Shown here piece by piece: positions 34,908-46,754 of a DNA stretch of 64,000 nt (positions within the stretch are counted from its first letter, which is position 1; each line of letters begins with the position of its first letter). Below the pieces are notes generated by a model. It was given only the letters and a program-made list of their open reading frames with translations. It made no database searches and was not told the DNA's origin. Made by a program: the position numbers and the translations under genes. The stretch comes from Scytalidium lignicola (Eukaryota; Ascomycota; Leotiomycetes). The stretch is taken from NCBI GenBank assembly GCA_002812745.2, contig NCSJ02000182.1, forward strand, positions 1 to 64,000. Direction: 5' to 3'.

Positions 34908-36059
34908 ATGAAATGACACCAGAGAAGTACTATATTGAGTATTAATGGTAATATGTTTTATATTTAACTAAAACCTTTCCTCATTAAAATCCTAAAATCT
35001 ATGTGAGAAACTTAATTTTAGTCATACTATTAAATCAACCCTCGTTATACAAGTAATAAAGATACTCTTTTTGCAAAGATAGCTAGATCAGTTTGCACAA
35101 AGTACAAGAACCTGACGAAGGCTTATACTTTCGAATACTCAAAATAAGATAGAGAAATCTTGATACCATGTATAGTATGAGCATCATCTACTAGAATTGG
35201 GACACTAGTCTTCATTACAAGACTAAACACAGTTGTAGTAATCAACCAAGGAGATTGAGCTTAAGATGACATTGTCCTTATGCTAAAATACAATAGCATG
35301 ATGACCAATTATTTTTATAAGTCGCCTTAATACTTATTCCACAGTTATTTAATAGCTACTATTCTAGTGATTTGACAGTGAGTATTCCTTTAGACCTTTT
35401 TTCGAAATGATCTATTACTATTATTCAGTAGGTTAGCTTTGGAATTTTTATACCTTAGAAGTTTTAAAAAACTTACCTTGTTTATACCAACTTTTCAGTA
35501 TTGGTTATAGCCTGCTTATCATTATATGCTTTTCCCTAAAAGAATTATACGTTTGTAATGTCCCTGTTTCTCGAAATACCACCATCTAGATAAATATATT
35601 TCATATCGCTAATTCATAGTCAATCATTATAATGCTTATATTGAAAAATTAATTATTATCTTCTAAAATCCGAAAGAGGTCCAGGTTTAGTTCGTTTATC
35701 GAAAGTAACCAAAGAATGATGTGAAGCTTATATTATGTTTGCCTGGATAAATATGCATTATAACTAGGTTTAAAAAAAGTCTGGAGGCCATCTTCTAGCA
35801 TTTTCCCCAACTCTAATACACAATTCCAGACTTGGACGTTTAGTATTATAGCTTTTACAAAGCATTAATAAAGTGTTGCTAAAGAAATAATCATTACCCA
35901 CCTTCACAAATATACATTAAGGTGATACAAGATGTATGCTTAACCACATCACTAATGTGGCAGCCATACTTAACATGAATATTTCCATTAACTTGTGGTA
36001 GAAGACTATCTTCCGGATCATCATGTAACCGTAAATTTACTGAAAACTATTTGTCGCGA

Positions 36060-36330
36060 AAGAGTAGACAAAGCGGGAGGGAAGAGGTGAAAACAGGAGA
36101 GACAAGAAGAAGAGAGACTAGAACAAAATGAATTAGAACTGAGAAAAATAGAGTAAAAATCAAAGCAGAAGAATTTGTAAGAAAGGTTGGCATAAGTTTT
36201 ATGAGCACAAAGCAGGCCCAGAAGCAGGAAAAGCATTAACAAAAACAGAAGAAACAAGAGCAAGACAGGTTAGAAAAGAAGAGATGGTGATAGAAGATAT
36301 GAAAACAAGATAGAAGAAAGCAACGAGTTC
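36060..36330 (+). pseudogene. Purine-rich relic coding Glu/Lys/Arg-rich helix, possible transposase tail
   Basis: One plus-strand frame reads as charged coiled-coil (QERQEEERLEQNELELRKIE, then K/R-rich) interrupted by several stops. Such tails are common at the C-terminus of fungal DDE transposases, but no catalytic part is visible, so the identity is only a guess. Confidence 0.25.
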
Positions 36331-38067
36331 CTTAAGCTTGATAAATAATTGAGAATTTTTCCCCCTACTTTTCGAGTTTTCCACCGGTGAGGTGTATAGA
36401 GGTTTGTGTTTATGTGTGTTGTGCGGTGGCTTCTCCTAATTCTAGAACTACCACTTCCTACAGAATCGAGACTCAACACCTGTACGCGGTGAGGGCTACG
36501 AACTTACAGCATAGTCTGTAAAGCCAAGATTGAGTCAGGCGATAATTATTTCTCTATCAACAATGCGTTAACGCGTCGAAAATCGACCTTCTAAACCTCC
36601 TGAAATACTACAGATAGAGATAACTACAACATCATCGTGAAAAAGCTTGGTTCTTCCTTTCAAGATATATGCTATACTTTATTATAATGGAAAATGAACG
36701 TGGTAAACTTACTTTTCTGCTTGACAATTGTTTACAATCTCTAAGATTAATCACGACAACAAAATACATCTCAAAAGAAGAATAACTATCAACAAATAAT
36801 CTAAGTTACAGACTTAGATATATCAACAAGCATCTTTATACAGTAGGATGAGAAATAGTTAATTAACTTCTACTATAAACAGACATTATAACAAGGGATA
36901 AACATTGAGGAAAGTAAAATTGCATAAAGCATATAGTACAATACAGGAAGATGGTGGACGAAACTACGGAGTGATGGGTGTATGGGAATTTGAATAGCTC
37001 AGGTTTTAGCTTTTAAGTAAGGCTTTGTCCTTTGCCCATTTACTAGAGAGTATTCTCCTGCTACTGGCAGCGCAATTCAAAGGAATGGCAAAATAAAGGG
37101 AATATTAGTGAAGGAAACCATGTGCTGTAGCCCGAGGAGTCTCTACAGACGCCTATAAATTAGGAGGTCAAATAAAGAGTACGATTGTAAAAAATAATNA
37201 AAAAAGCTGCCCCACTCGCTTTCCGGCTACCTGACGATTACTCAGCGTGCTCAGTTACTTTAAAATGGTTTCAGGCAACGTAGAGCCTCAAGCAATAATT
37301 GTAACATGAAACTAAAAGTTTCTCGTCCAAGAAGAAAATTAGTTCATAAACTTAAGCCATAGTTGCGGTCCCGACACATAAAACCTATCCAGAAACATAG
37401 TCTTGGCTCTTCAGGAATTGGTTTCTTGAAATGGAGGGCATTGCTACATGATGCTACTCCCCCCTTGTGATTCACTGTGTCTACACCCTAGCCACCCCCC
37501 AAAACTTAATCATCGCATGCTCCTTTCACTATTCTACTAATCACAGGAGATTACACGATGCCTGTTTTGTATAAAACTAGTCCATGGTGTGTAACTAGTC
37601 GTTTGAACTCTTATCGGAGGAGTATTACAGTATCGCTATTCAAGGCGAATTCTATCATCCCCCAAATACTTCACACATGTAAGGGTAAAAGTGTGATTTG
37701 CGTGATCTCATCTGCTCAAACCCTTGAATAACCCTGGTAAAGCGGGGATTATATTTTATGAATATTACCCAAATGAGTTCATAAAGTCTTTGCAGTCCTT
37801 ATTCAGAATCTCACGATTCTAGTCTAATCCTCATCATAATCCCAGTTTTGACCCTTACAGGTGTGAAAATTTAGAGGTGGCCCTAGTATGGATATTGTGA
37901 GAGTCACCAGGGGCCTGACGCACCAATAGAGAGTCTGTAGCAGATAACAGGGCAGTCCCTTCACGTACATGTTTGCGGAGAGATACTTGGACAAGGTAAG
38001 GAACTCCTAGCTATCCTAAGAAGGCTATGATTCACTACAATTCTAGTTCGCTAAATGTAAGCACATG

Positions 38068-38097
38068 GTATTTACGTACATAGTATTTACGTACATA
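38068..38097. repeat. Tandem 15-bp duplication
   Basis: Two exact, adjacent copies of a 15-mer (GTATTTACGTACATA) lie about 110 bp before the DUF2855-like gene. Confidence 0.85.
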
Positions 38098-38208
38098 GGA
38101 TCACGTTGTTATAATTACGGATACGGTTCCCAACGAGCAAAGTCCATTAATCTCGTTTCCCTTCAATCTGTCATTAAATTTGTTTTGCTTAACAAACCCC
38201 AGCGAAGG

Positions 38209-39408
38209 ATGTCACGAGTATTCCAAATTCAGGTTCTCAATAAGGAGAACTATGCAGATTAATCCATTATTTCCCTTCCCCAAGATGGTCTCTTTCCTCT
38301 AAAACATGGTTCCATCCGAGTACAGTCGGATATAATTTGGCTCTCGGTGAATAACACCACTTATGCTAAAATTGGAGCGCTGCGGAGTACCACTGGATGG
38401 TGGGATATATATCCTCTTCCGCCAAATACCCCTCCAGAACTAGCAGATGCGAGTAAATACGGACGGATCTCAGCATGGGGATTCGGTCGTGTTATCGAAA
38501 GCACATGTTCCGACGCACCAGTTAGCAGCATGGTATGGGGTTATCTTCCCATTGGTACCCTGCCAGTTGATCTTACTATCGAGACTGGGTCATTAACTAG
38601 AGAGGTGGTTGACGTCAGTTCGCATCGTACGACAGTTTTACCATTATATAACTCCTACTTGGTCTACTCGCCTACAGATATCTCCAACACGTCAAAAGAC
38701 TTCAAAGGATGGACAGCGGTTCTTTGGATACCTTTTATAACAGCTTGGCTTTTGAACCGCAATGTCTTCGCGTGGGATGAGGAATTGCTCGTCCCTCCCT
38801 CGTCTCAGGTCTTATCGTGGACGATGAAGGATGCAAATCTCTCGGAGGCTGTAATCATACTTTTATCTGCCTCCTCCAAGACTGCAGTCATGATAGCCCA
38901 ACAATTGAGAGAGGCAAGGCCGCTAGGGTCTCGGCCAAAGAAGATTGTAGGGGTTACATCCTCCACGTCCCATCTATTTGCGCAAGCAACAGGATTTTAC
39001 GATATCGTTGTCGATTACAATGAGGCCCAAAAGGTTACTAACCTTGCGGATATGTTTTCAATACATAAATCCACTAAAGTCAGCTTGCTGAACTGCGGGG
39101 CCCGCGGAGATGCGCACCAGATTTGGTATAATACGTTGCAACCTTATGCTGAGTCAATGCAGACGGTACTCATAGGGTTCAGACCCGAGATAGAGCCTCC
39201 GGAAGTCGTTTTAGGACAACTCACAAAGAATACTGACATGAGCGGACAGGTCCTCAGCACTGCAGACGTGGTTGAGGGTGCAACTTTGAAGGACAGCTCA
39301 TGGTTGGATCACTCCACAGCATCATTTAAAGAATTTCTTGCCAAAGGAAATGTACCAGGTCTTTCCTTGCAATGGGGCCAAGGCATGGACGATGTAAAAG
39401 AGACTTGA
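38209..39408 (+). pseudogene. DUF2855 family protein with an in-frame stop near the N-terminus
   Basis: From the ATG at 38209 the frame begins MSRVFQIQVLNKENYAD, meets TAA at 38260-38262, then continues in the same frame for about 380 codons. The later part matches the DUF2855 family layout: VNNTTYAKIGALRSTTGWWD, YGRISAWGFGRVIEST, VWGYLPIGTLPVDL, HRTTVLPLYNSYLVY and a Rossmann-like half (EAVIILLSASSKTAVMIA, KIVGVTSSTSHLFAQATGFY). The family resembles quinone oxidoreductase/MDR folds without a known reaction. A single C-to-T change (CAA to TAA) would explain the stop. I found no ATG in frame between the stop and the conserved region, so use of a later start is unlikely. A short intron across 38260 is possible but no good donor is seen. 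Confidence 0.7.
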
Positions 39409-39973
39409 CAAAACATTTGCGAAGGTAGAATCGACCCACAGAAGGGCTATGTCTTTCAATTGTAGTACGTTTTAAATAAAAAAACGAAAATTACCCCTTT
39501 ATCTATCCAACTATACAGTAAACTGGAAAGATTAATGGGGTTTCTGTAGAGTCATTTGAAGAGGATGCCTTAGAGTGGGGAGGCTTCGATAATAGATTGA
39601 GATATGATAATTGACTCAGCAAATTGAAAAGAAGGGTTGAGAGGTTGATAGGTTCGAATAATCAAGTTTAGCAGTATCTTTCTAAACACTGTTTCAAAAA
39701 TGCTATAAGTTCGTAAAATGCACTACGTAGATGTGTTAAGTCGTTGTATTCTTCATTGGTTAAGTAGTTATAACAGTTTGTTGTTTTTAGAAAACTAAAG
39801 ATACTGTTATATCTTAAAGTAGCCTGTCTCTTTGCGAATATCCTAAATTAGCCCGGTTTTTTTTCGGTTTTTTGTTTTAGCCACAACCGAAACTAGTGCC
39901 CGAGATTCTTAAGAGCTTTTTCTCTTTTTATTTTCGTGATGCTTTAATCAAGTATTTGTTTTGTAATACAATC
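39409..39973. other. AT-rich intergenic, promoter of the MFS gene
   Basis: No gene, repeat or RNA element recognised. Confidence 0.5.
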
Positions 39974-41494
39974 ATGAATAAATCGGATTCAAGGACGATT
40001 GAGCAGAAGCGGCATGATGAGGAGTTGGAGATGGAGCTGGAGAGCGGAAGCCGTCCTGTTGCTGTCGCTGCGAATAATGTGTCTGCCGATGAACCGGGTA
40101 GCCAGCTACAGGTTTCCAAGTTGTATGTCGTCAATTGAACCAAACCTGACTTTCATAAATAAGAATACTGACATGANTTTTTTTTTCGAATTTAAAGGTA
40201 CCCGATTTTTGTAGTCGCCGCCGGTTTCACGGTGACGTCCATGACATGTTCCATAATCTTCGCGTTCGGCGTGTATCAAGCTCTGTATGAAGACATGGCC
40301 AAGCAACCCGGCAACCCATTTACGGGAACCTCGACCGCTCTTATCGGCCTGATTGGAATTCTTGCTATTGCCCTAATGACTATTGGTGGGCCTTTTGTGA
40401 TGCTCTGGTCTAAGATATACTCTCCTGAGATTGTAATTTCAACAGGCGGAGTAGTCTTTGGCATCGGCTTCATTCTAGCTAGTTTCAGTCAGCGTCTTTG
40501 GCAGTTTGCTCTTACTCAAGGTGTCATTGCGGGTATAGGTACCTCTATGTCATATGTCCCGATGACGGCGGTGGCACCGACTTGGTTTATGAAGCGTCGG
40601 GCTCTGGCTATGGGTGTGATTATGGCTGGTACGGGAACTGGTGGTATGATGTGGCCACCAGTACTCAGAGCCTTGATTATTCACGTAGGCTTCCGAAATG
40701 CAATGAGAGTTTCGGGCTCTATCTCAGCGCTTCTGGTAGCAGCAGCAGGATTCGCGTTGAAATGGGAGCCTCGTTTCGCCGAGAGGATTCGTGTTGAGAC
40801 TCAAGGCTGGAATAAACGGACTGCATGGTTCCTCAAAGTTCCGGTGGTGGACTTGAAAGTGGCCAAATCTAAGAAGTTTGCAGCACAAGCTTTGGGTAAT
40901 TTCTTGCAATCTGCGGGATATTCTACTCCTCTATTCTTTTACGCGGCATATGCTCAGTCTCGAGGCTATAGCACGAATGCAGCTGCGAATTTCATCACAA
41001 TCAGCAACGCCTCGAACTTTGTGTCCAGGATCATTATTGGTTGGGCAGCTGACAAGTATGGTAGGCTTAATGCTCTCTTTGCAACAACCCTCATGAGCGC
41101 TATTGCTGTGCTTGCATTTTGGCTAGCTAGTACCTCTTGCAACCATGCAAGCTGTAACACAACCGCAGATGTGCTCTTTATATTCTTTACAATTCTCTAC
41201 GGTGCCTTTGCTAGTGCCTATATTTCATTGTTTCCAGCATCCCTTATTGAGCTCTTCGGCATGCAGCATTTCACCAGTGTCAATGGAGCGCTCTCTCTTA
41301 TACGTGGTGTGGGAGCTTTGCTAGGGACTCCTTTAACGGGTCTGTTGATTCCACAGGCAACAGCTTTGATTTTACCAACGACATATCTGTACGCAGCAGT
41401 CACTGTTGGTGTATTGATGTTTGTAGCCAGCCTGGTGACTGGATGGGCAAGGCTTGAGGCAACAATCGGTCCAGAATGGAAGTGGAAGGCCTAA
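39974..41494 (+). CDS. Monocarboxylate transporter-like MFS protein
   Basis: Exon 1 (39974-40122) and exon 2 (40198-41494) are joined by a 75-nt intron (GTATGT...TTAAAG) that contains the N at 40177. The product is 481 residues: a charged cytoplasmic head, then 12 hydrophobic segments beginning YPIFVVAAGFTVTSMTCSII. The features match fungal MCT-type (monocarboxylate porter) proteins: FAFGVYQALYEDM in loop 1, RLWQFALTQGVIAGIGTSMS, MAVAPTWF-like 'TAVAPTWFMKRRALAMGV', IIIGWAADKYGRLNAL and a 'TSVNGALSLIRGVGALLGTPLTG' type TM11. Members move pyruvate, lactate, riboflavin or other small acids; the substrate is unknown here. It is convergent with the arylsulfotransferase-like gene, 170 nt away. Confidence 0.87.
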
Positions 41495-41664
41495 TTACTA
41501 GAGAAACAAAACAGTATATAATGTGCTTTATCACCTTTGCCAAATGTCGGCAGGTTCTTTTATCTTAACCTCATACTTTTACGAGCTTAAATCATGCTAT
41601 AGAAATGATATTAAATGCTTTCAAATATAGATATATTCAATAGTTAATATTATGTTCTAAAGTA

Positions 41665-43451
41665 CTATTTATCTTGCTCCTCTGCATTCACTAATTCATA
41701 ATACTGTACCCTGTTTCGTCGGCGGAAGGATCCAACGAATTCAAACAACATGCTATAGTATGTCCAGGACACCAAACAAAATAACGCAATAATACAAACA
41801 ATCACGAAAACCTGTAGTAGTATAACCTATATCATAGTATTATAGTTAGTTTTGGCTAAACTTTGGCAGTATGTGATAATCCACGGAGGAAATAGTTTTC
41901 GACTTACGCTCTGCACAGTGGTTACTTTCACTACTTCCGTATACGCCAACACCTTCCCTGATGCGTCCAACGCCGCAGCCCGAATGAAAGAATCTGTTAC
42001 GTTGTTTAGGTAAAAACCTGTCTCAAAACTTTTCCGTGTCATTTTCTGAATAGCCACGAATTCCTCAGAGGCTACGTCGGGCGACTCCGCGCTCTCGAGC
42101 CTCCATGCTACTACCTCTGTAGCCCCATTCCAGCTTACAAATGCCTTACTAGGTGTAACCGCAATATCTGGAGGAGATTTTGGTGCTCCAACCCAGTGAC
42201 TCTTAAACGCACGGTACGATTTGACTAATCCAAGGTCCAAGATTTCAAAGAAGAGAGAGGCGCCAAAACGAATATCACAAAGCAGTTGTCCATCAGCCGT
42301 AAACTCCGTGTATGCCGGTGAATTACCCCAACCGACGAAGACGTTGCCACTATCTGGAAGTATTTGTACGGAACCCTGAGAAATGGCGAGGATCTTATCA
42401 GGATGAATGTAATTATTTAAGAGAGTTGCTGTCATATTATTAAGACCAAGAGAAACAGACATTCCACGACTGAATTTAGCCCTATTGTGAAAGACATTAT
42501 TCCCGTTATTATTGAAGATTGTAAGAGTATTATTCTCATGCCAATTCACATGATGTTGCCAAGCAAAATCCGTCGCACTTCCACCGGACAGATCCGTAAA
42601 ATTATTGTGTTTGCCGCCGAGGGTCCAAAGAGTCTTTCCTGAAGGACATATGCATATCACGGCATGTAAGTAACGGGACGAGACGTAGTAATTTCCTAAG
42701 GGATCTTTATGCACGCTGTTGATGTGGAAGAAATCGAAGGATGTATCCTTGCTCTTCCCGTTCTTACCACTCGGGGCCCAGTAGGAATCGGCCATGGAAA
42801 CGTGGTCGGAGGCTCGCCATTCAAAAAGAAGTTGCCGGATTTCTTGGAATAGGCCGTCGTTGATCCAGCATTTTGGGCCGAGTCCAATGTCGGAACAATT
42901 GGTTTCGGTGTTTTGGTATATTGTGATGAGCGCTGTGTTGTTTTCGGTGATCTTGAAATCGTGGAGATCACCATGCTGGCCAACTGCTGAGACTGTATGG
43001 GCAACCTCGTAAGATGAGTCTAGCTGCTTAAGTATTAAAACCCTATAGCACAAGAAAAATGTCGGTGGAAGCATACAAGGTAGTAAGAGCCATTCGAATG
43101 CGCTGTAAAATCCGTCCCAGACCAAAAGGTCAAATATTCATTCCCTCTATACTTCTGAACCTGAAAGTTCATCACCTGCCCAAATCGAGTGTCCATCCAT
43201 ATTAAATTACCCCTCATGTCCAGAATAACAGGTCCAGGTTTTGGAACAACTTTGCCGCGGGGGCTTATGAGAACGTAGGCGCCATCGTCGCTGCACCGAT
43301 TATCCCATTGCGAAATCTTCACAGAAGGAGTATAGAAGTTGAAAGAAGCAAACTGCTGAGTTGGGTATATACTATAAAGACCGAGATCAAATGCATTCCA
43401 CGAAAGTGCCGTTGCTAATACAGGGAAGACCGAAACAATGAAAAATCTCAT
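41665..43451 (-). CDS. Arylsulfotransferase (ASST) family protein with C-terminal membrane anchor
   Basis: Exons 43451-43077, 43023-41908 and 41811-41665 (introns 53 and 96 nt, all phase 0) give about 545 residues; the second acceptor could be 3 nt earlier. It has a signal peptide (MRFFIVSVFPVLATALS). The beta-propeller-like ASST body includes WDNRCSDDGAYVLISPRG, DSSYEVAHTVSAVGQHGDLH, FHINSVHKDPLGNYYVSSRY and FAWQHHVNWHENNTLTIFNN. The third exon adds a TM helix (VFVIVCIIALFCLVSW) and a short basic/acidic tail. ASST enzymes move sulfate from one phenol to another without PAPS; in fungi the activity is mostly untested. The ectodomain would face the ER lumen or outside. Several N-x-S/T sites fit secretion. 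It is divergent from a PAPS-type sulfotransferase gene 1.4 kb away. Confidence 0.82.
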
Positions 43452-44888
43452 GCTGAGGCTTAAGTTAAAAAAGAGCGACTTATTTCAATGATGAACACCA
43501 TAAAAGGGAAAATAAAGATGAATATAAGAGGAAAAACCAAAAACAAGAAGCTAAAACAAAAAACCAGCAGATAAAATAAAGGAAAATTATTGGTTTTGAT
43601 AGTTTTGATACCTCTCAATGCTGTTTTCCTTGTTACAATGTCTATGTAGATCAATCTCCCCTAGCAGAATGCTAGTAGCCCTAGACCCGAGCTAGATGCT
43701 ACTTTGGGAGAAGCAACATGCAATACATCGCCTTCTAGACTGCGCATGGTCCACTTTCCCCTATACGCGTCACTACACGCGTCATGCTGCAGAGTGCTTG
43801 GTGAATTATGAACTTAAAGAATCAAGAGGTTTCATTTGAGTAGCATCGTGGGTACATGGGTGTTAAGGCCAACAGACCCACGCGCCTGGTAGGGCATCTC
43901 GTGGTGGTATCCAACCAACCCGGAATGGTACGACAGACTGAGTAGGGGGCAGAGATAGACGATGATCCCTAATTGGTTAGTGTAAAATTAATTAGATTGA
44001 CCTTTTTTGTGAAGATTTATATTTAACTTAAGTATGATGGTAGCATTATTTTGTGTGTATGTGATTTGGTTATCTCGGCAAAACCTAACTTCAGGGTCGA
44101 GATTTTACAAAGATAATACTTGGAGCGTGTGTATAGGGGGGCTGTAGTTTAAAAAACCGAGGTTTAGTTTAGTCATTCATAGAACCTCGTATCAAAGCCA
44201 CAAGTGACTAGGTTCATTAGCTTTGTGTGAAATAAGAACCCTGATAAGAAAAAATTGTAGGAGGGGTTGATATCCCTTTCATAGATCAAATTTCTCGGGA
44301 CCGTCCCTTAAGACCAACGCGGGGATCATTACTACACGAGGATACAATGACAACAGTAGATCAGATATAGATGTCACTAATTCAGGAAATTATTTCCGCA
44401 TTATGTGGCTGTGTATGAATAAATGTGGAAAGCTGCGCGTATCGCCGTCTTTGTTTTTGCTCTCGTTTCATACGACGATTATCATTCCTGGGGCTGAATT
44501 AGAGTAATGGCACTAGTACAGCCTCGTAAAGTAACGAACGATGTGGACATACTAGAGAATTTTAACTCCGGTCCGAATATCTTCACGGAAAGAAAGTCGG
44601 AGCTATCATTTCCGTATACCGGTCTGTCTTAAGTTTAATTTCTCTTTTGGATAAGTTCAAGCCTTCGTTTTTGTTATGGTTATCCGATTTTACTGCCCAC
44701 GCTCTCGNTTTTTTTCAATTGATTTTTCTAGTAATATACAAGCAACGTTCTTTAAACTATACTACATTTTGCTTTCTATACAAATTTCAAAAATGTTCTT
44801 TTCACGCCAATATACCCCAAAACCAATCACTGATGTATTCACTAATGATACTGATATCGACCGTCGACAATGTCGCCGGGTAGTCCCT
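43452..44888. promoter_or_regulatory. Divergent upstream region shared by the two sulfotransferase-type genes
   Basis: No gene is supported. The left third is purine-rich on the plus strand just before the ASST start. 44640-44888 is pyrimidine-rich and probably leader sequence for the sulfotransferase; the N at 44708 abuts a T-run. Confidence 0.45.
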
Positions 44889-45717
44889 ATGAAAGTTCTC
44901 ATCCTTGGTTTGGGACGAACAGGGACATCATGTAGATCCCCCTCTCACCTATCTCATTTCTCCTTATGAATCTAACAAACCTCTAGCTATGCGTGAAGCA
45001 ATGAAAGAACTGGGATATATGGACACTTACCACATGATGTCTGTCTCTATCGAAAATCCGCCAGATGCACTCCTCTGGCAAGATGCCTTTGCTGCAAAAT
45101 ACGAAAATGGCCCTGCTTTCACCCGCGACAGCTGGGACCAGCTTCTTGGCCATTGCCAGGCAGTCTGCGACTGGCCCGCCATTGCCTTCGCCAAAGAACT
45201 CATTGAAGCATATCCTGAAGCTGAAGTCATCCTCACCAACCGAGATGTGGAATCCTGGTACGCGTCGACCTTGAAAACGGTATACTGGAGAATGACCGAG
45301 CCGGAGATCCAGTGGTTGCAATATGTGAGCTGGGGAGCGGGGTACTATTACCCTATGTTAAAGAAGTTTTTCGACACTTTCTTTGAGGGCGATTTCGAAA
45401 GGAAGGGAAAAGAGATATTTTTACGGCATTACGACGAAGTGAGACAGTTGGTGCCAAAGGAGAGATTGCTCGAGTTCAAAGTCACGGAAGGTTGGGAGCC
45501 GCTGTGCAAGTTTCTGAATGTGCCGGTTCCATTGGGGAAGAAGTTTCCTCATGTCAATGATAATACGCATTTCGTGGCTAGAAGCAAGCGGAGGAACAGG
45601 ATGCAGATGGCTAATGTAGCATTAAGGATGGTGCTGGCAGGCTCTCTTTTTGCGGCTTGTTGGTTCCTAACGACTATGCTTATGTACAAATTTGCGACTA
45701 ACTATATTGCGGTTTAG
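44889..45717 (+). CDS. PAPS-dependent sulfotransferase-like protein (Sulfotransfer_4 type) with C-terminal TM
   Basis: Exon 1 (44889-44931) and exon 2 (44987-45717) join over a 55-nt intron in phase 1 to give 257 residues. The splice creates LGLGRTGTSSMREAMKELGY, the P-loop-like 5'-phosphosulfate-binding opening of this family. Later blocks are DWPAIAFAKELIEAYPEAEV and LTNRDVESWYASTLKTVYW, the 3'-phosphate-binding region, and LLEFKVTEGWEPLCKFLNVP. A hydrophobic helix (MVLAGSLFAACWFLTTMLMY) near the C-terminus anchors it to a membrane. Close relatives are often mislabelled NAD-dependent epimerases; no epimerase motif is present. Substrate unknown. Its partner across the shared upstream region is an ASST-family gene. 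Confidence 0.85.
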
Positions 45718-46308
45718 AGGGGCTTGTTTTTGACGGTATTGGCAAAAGTTTAGAATAGGGAATGTATATATTGTAATTGATAGCTATAAAAAATATAAGC
45801 ACTTCGGTTTTCTAGAGTATACCACCCGGACTTGTGAGAAAATAGTGCCTCTTAGTTACCGATTAAAGCAACGCTGGCTTGTACCGGTAGTTCTCATATC
45901 TAAGCTCATCTGAACTACTTTAAGCTGCAAGGCTATTCACGAATTATGAAGGTCTAAGTGCGAGAATAACCTACAAAGAGAAGAGCATGGGTTCGTGATA
46001 GGAGCCCACAGAGAGCACTAACTTACGCATTACCTGCTGGATCGACCCTCACAGCCGTCTTTACTACTTAAGTCCAGCCGCTCGTCATAAACGGGAATCT
46101 AGTACGTCTCTGCCTAGACAGACAGCCTCGGACCCGAGTGCATCACCAAGTCTCCGAAGAGGTAGCATTCACAATAAGGAAGCCCACCCCTTTTACAAGG
46201 AAACATGGTCTTTGCCAATGAAAAGTACCGTGCCCGTTAGCGATATAGAGTGATAACGCGTCGTCCGCGTCAACAGGTGTATTTTCTCCATAGCCCCCCT
46301 CAGCACAG
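45718..46308. other. Intergenic, no gene recognised
   Basis: GC-richer than the surrounding spacers (45850-46280) but without a coherent frame; may be old repeat sequence. Confidence 0.4.
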
Positions 46309-46473
46309 CCATACCGTATTATCTCAAATTCCTCGGTTTTGAGCTATGTAACGCTGTGCATACAAAATTGTCAGCACTAGCCGTAAATCATCGCTACACA
46401 AACTGTATAGCATTAGACAATATCCTCCACAGGTATAGCTCAAAACCGAGGAATTTGAGATAATACGGTATGG
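46309..46473. repeat. Perfect 39-bp inverted repeat around an 87-bp spacer (MITE or hairpin)
   Basis: 46309-46347 (CCATACCGTATTATCTCAAA...) and 46435-46473 are exact reverse complements over 39 bases. The spacer carries CGCTACAC at 46392-46399, which recurs directly outside the right arm at 46474-46481. No coding capacity. As DNA it looks like a small foldback or MITE-type element; as RNA it would form a long perfect hairpin. Confidence 0.85.
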
Positions 46474-46754
46474 CGCTACACTTTGCCGCGCGTTAGTGCA
46501 TCTCATACTTGAGCAGATCCCTACCATAAGGTATGATGACATATCAATAAATCATGTTAAAGTGTATTAATCAAGATGTTCAGACTTCTTTTGAGTTTTC
46601 AGTGTAATTACAGTTTCAATTTCTCCGACTCACTTTGATTCTTTTTCTTGTCACTCATTTATATATTATTAAAATTTCATTGCGGTGTTTAGTGATGTTC
46701 AAGTCAAAAGTGGGAAACGATGCCTCCATCCACCATTAACGGCAGAGCTCAGAT
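46474..46754. other. Upstream region of the ZIFL-like MFS gene
   Basis: AT-rich, about 280 nt, no other feature seen. The hairpin ends only 281 bp before the start codon. Confidence 0.4.

Larger units (their letters stand above)
34908..38208. other. 3.3-kb gene desert, AT-rich, probably decayed repeat
   Basis: No frame with a recognisable motif on either strand, and stops are dense. The composition and one charged relic at 36060-36330 suggest a mutated transposon, but I found no terminal repeats. Confidence 0.5.
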
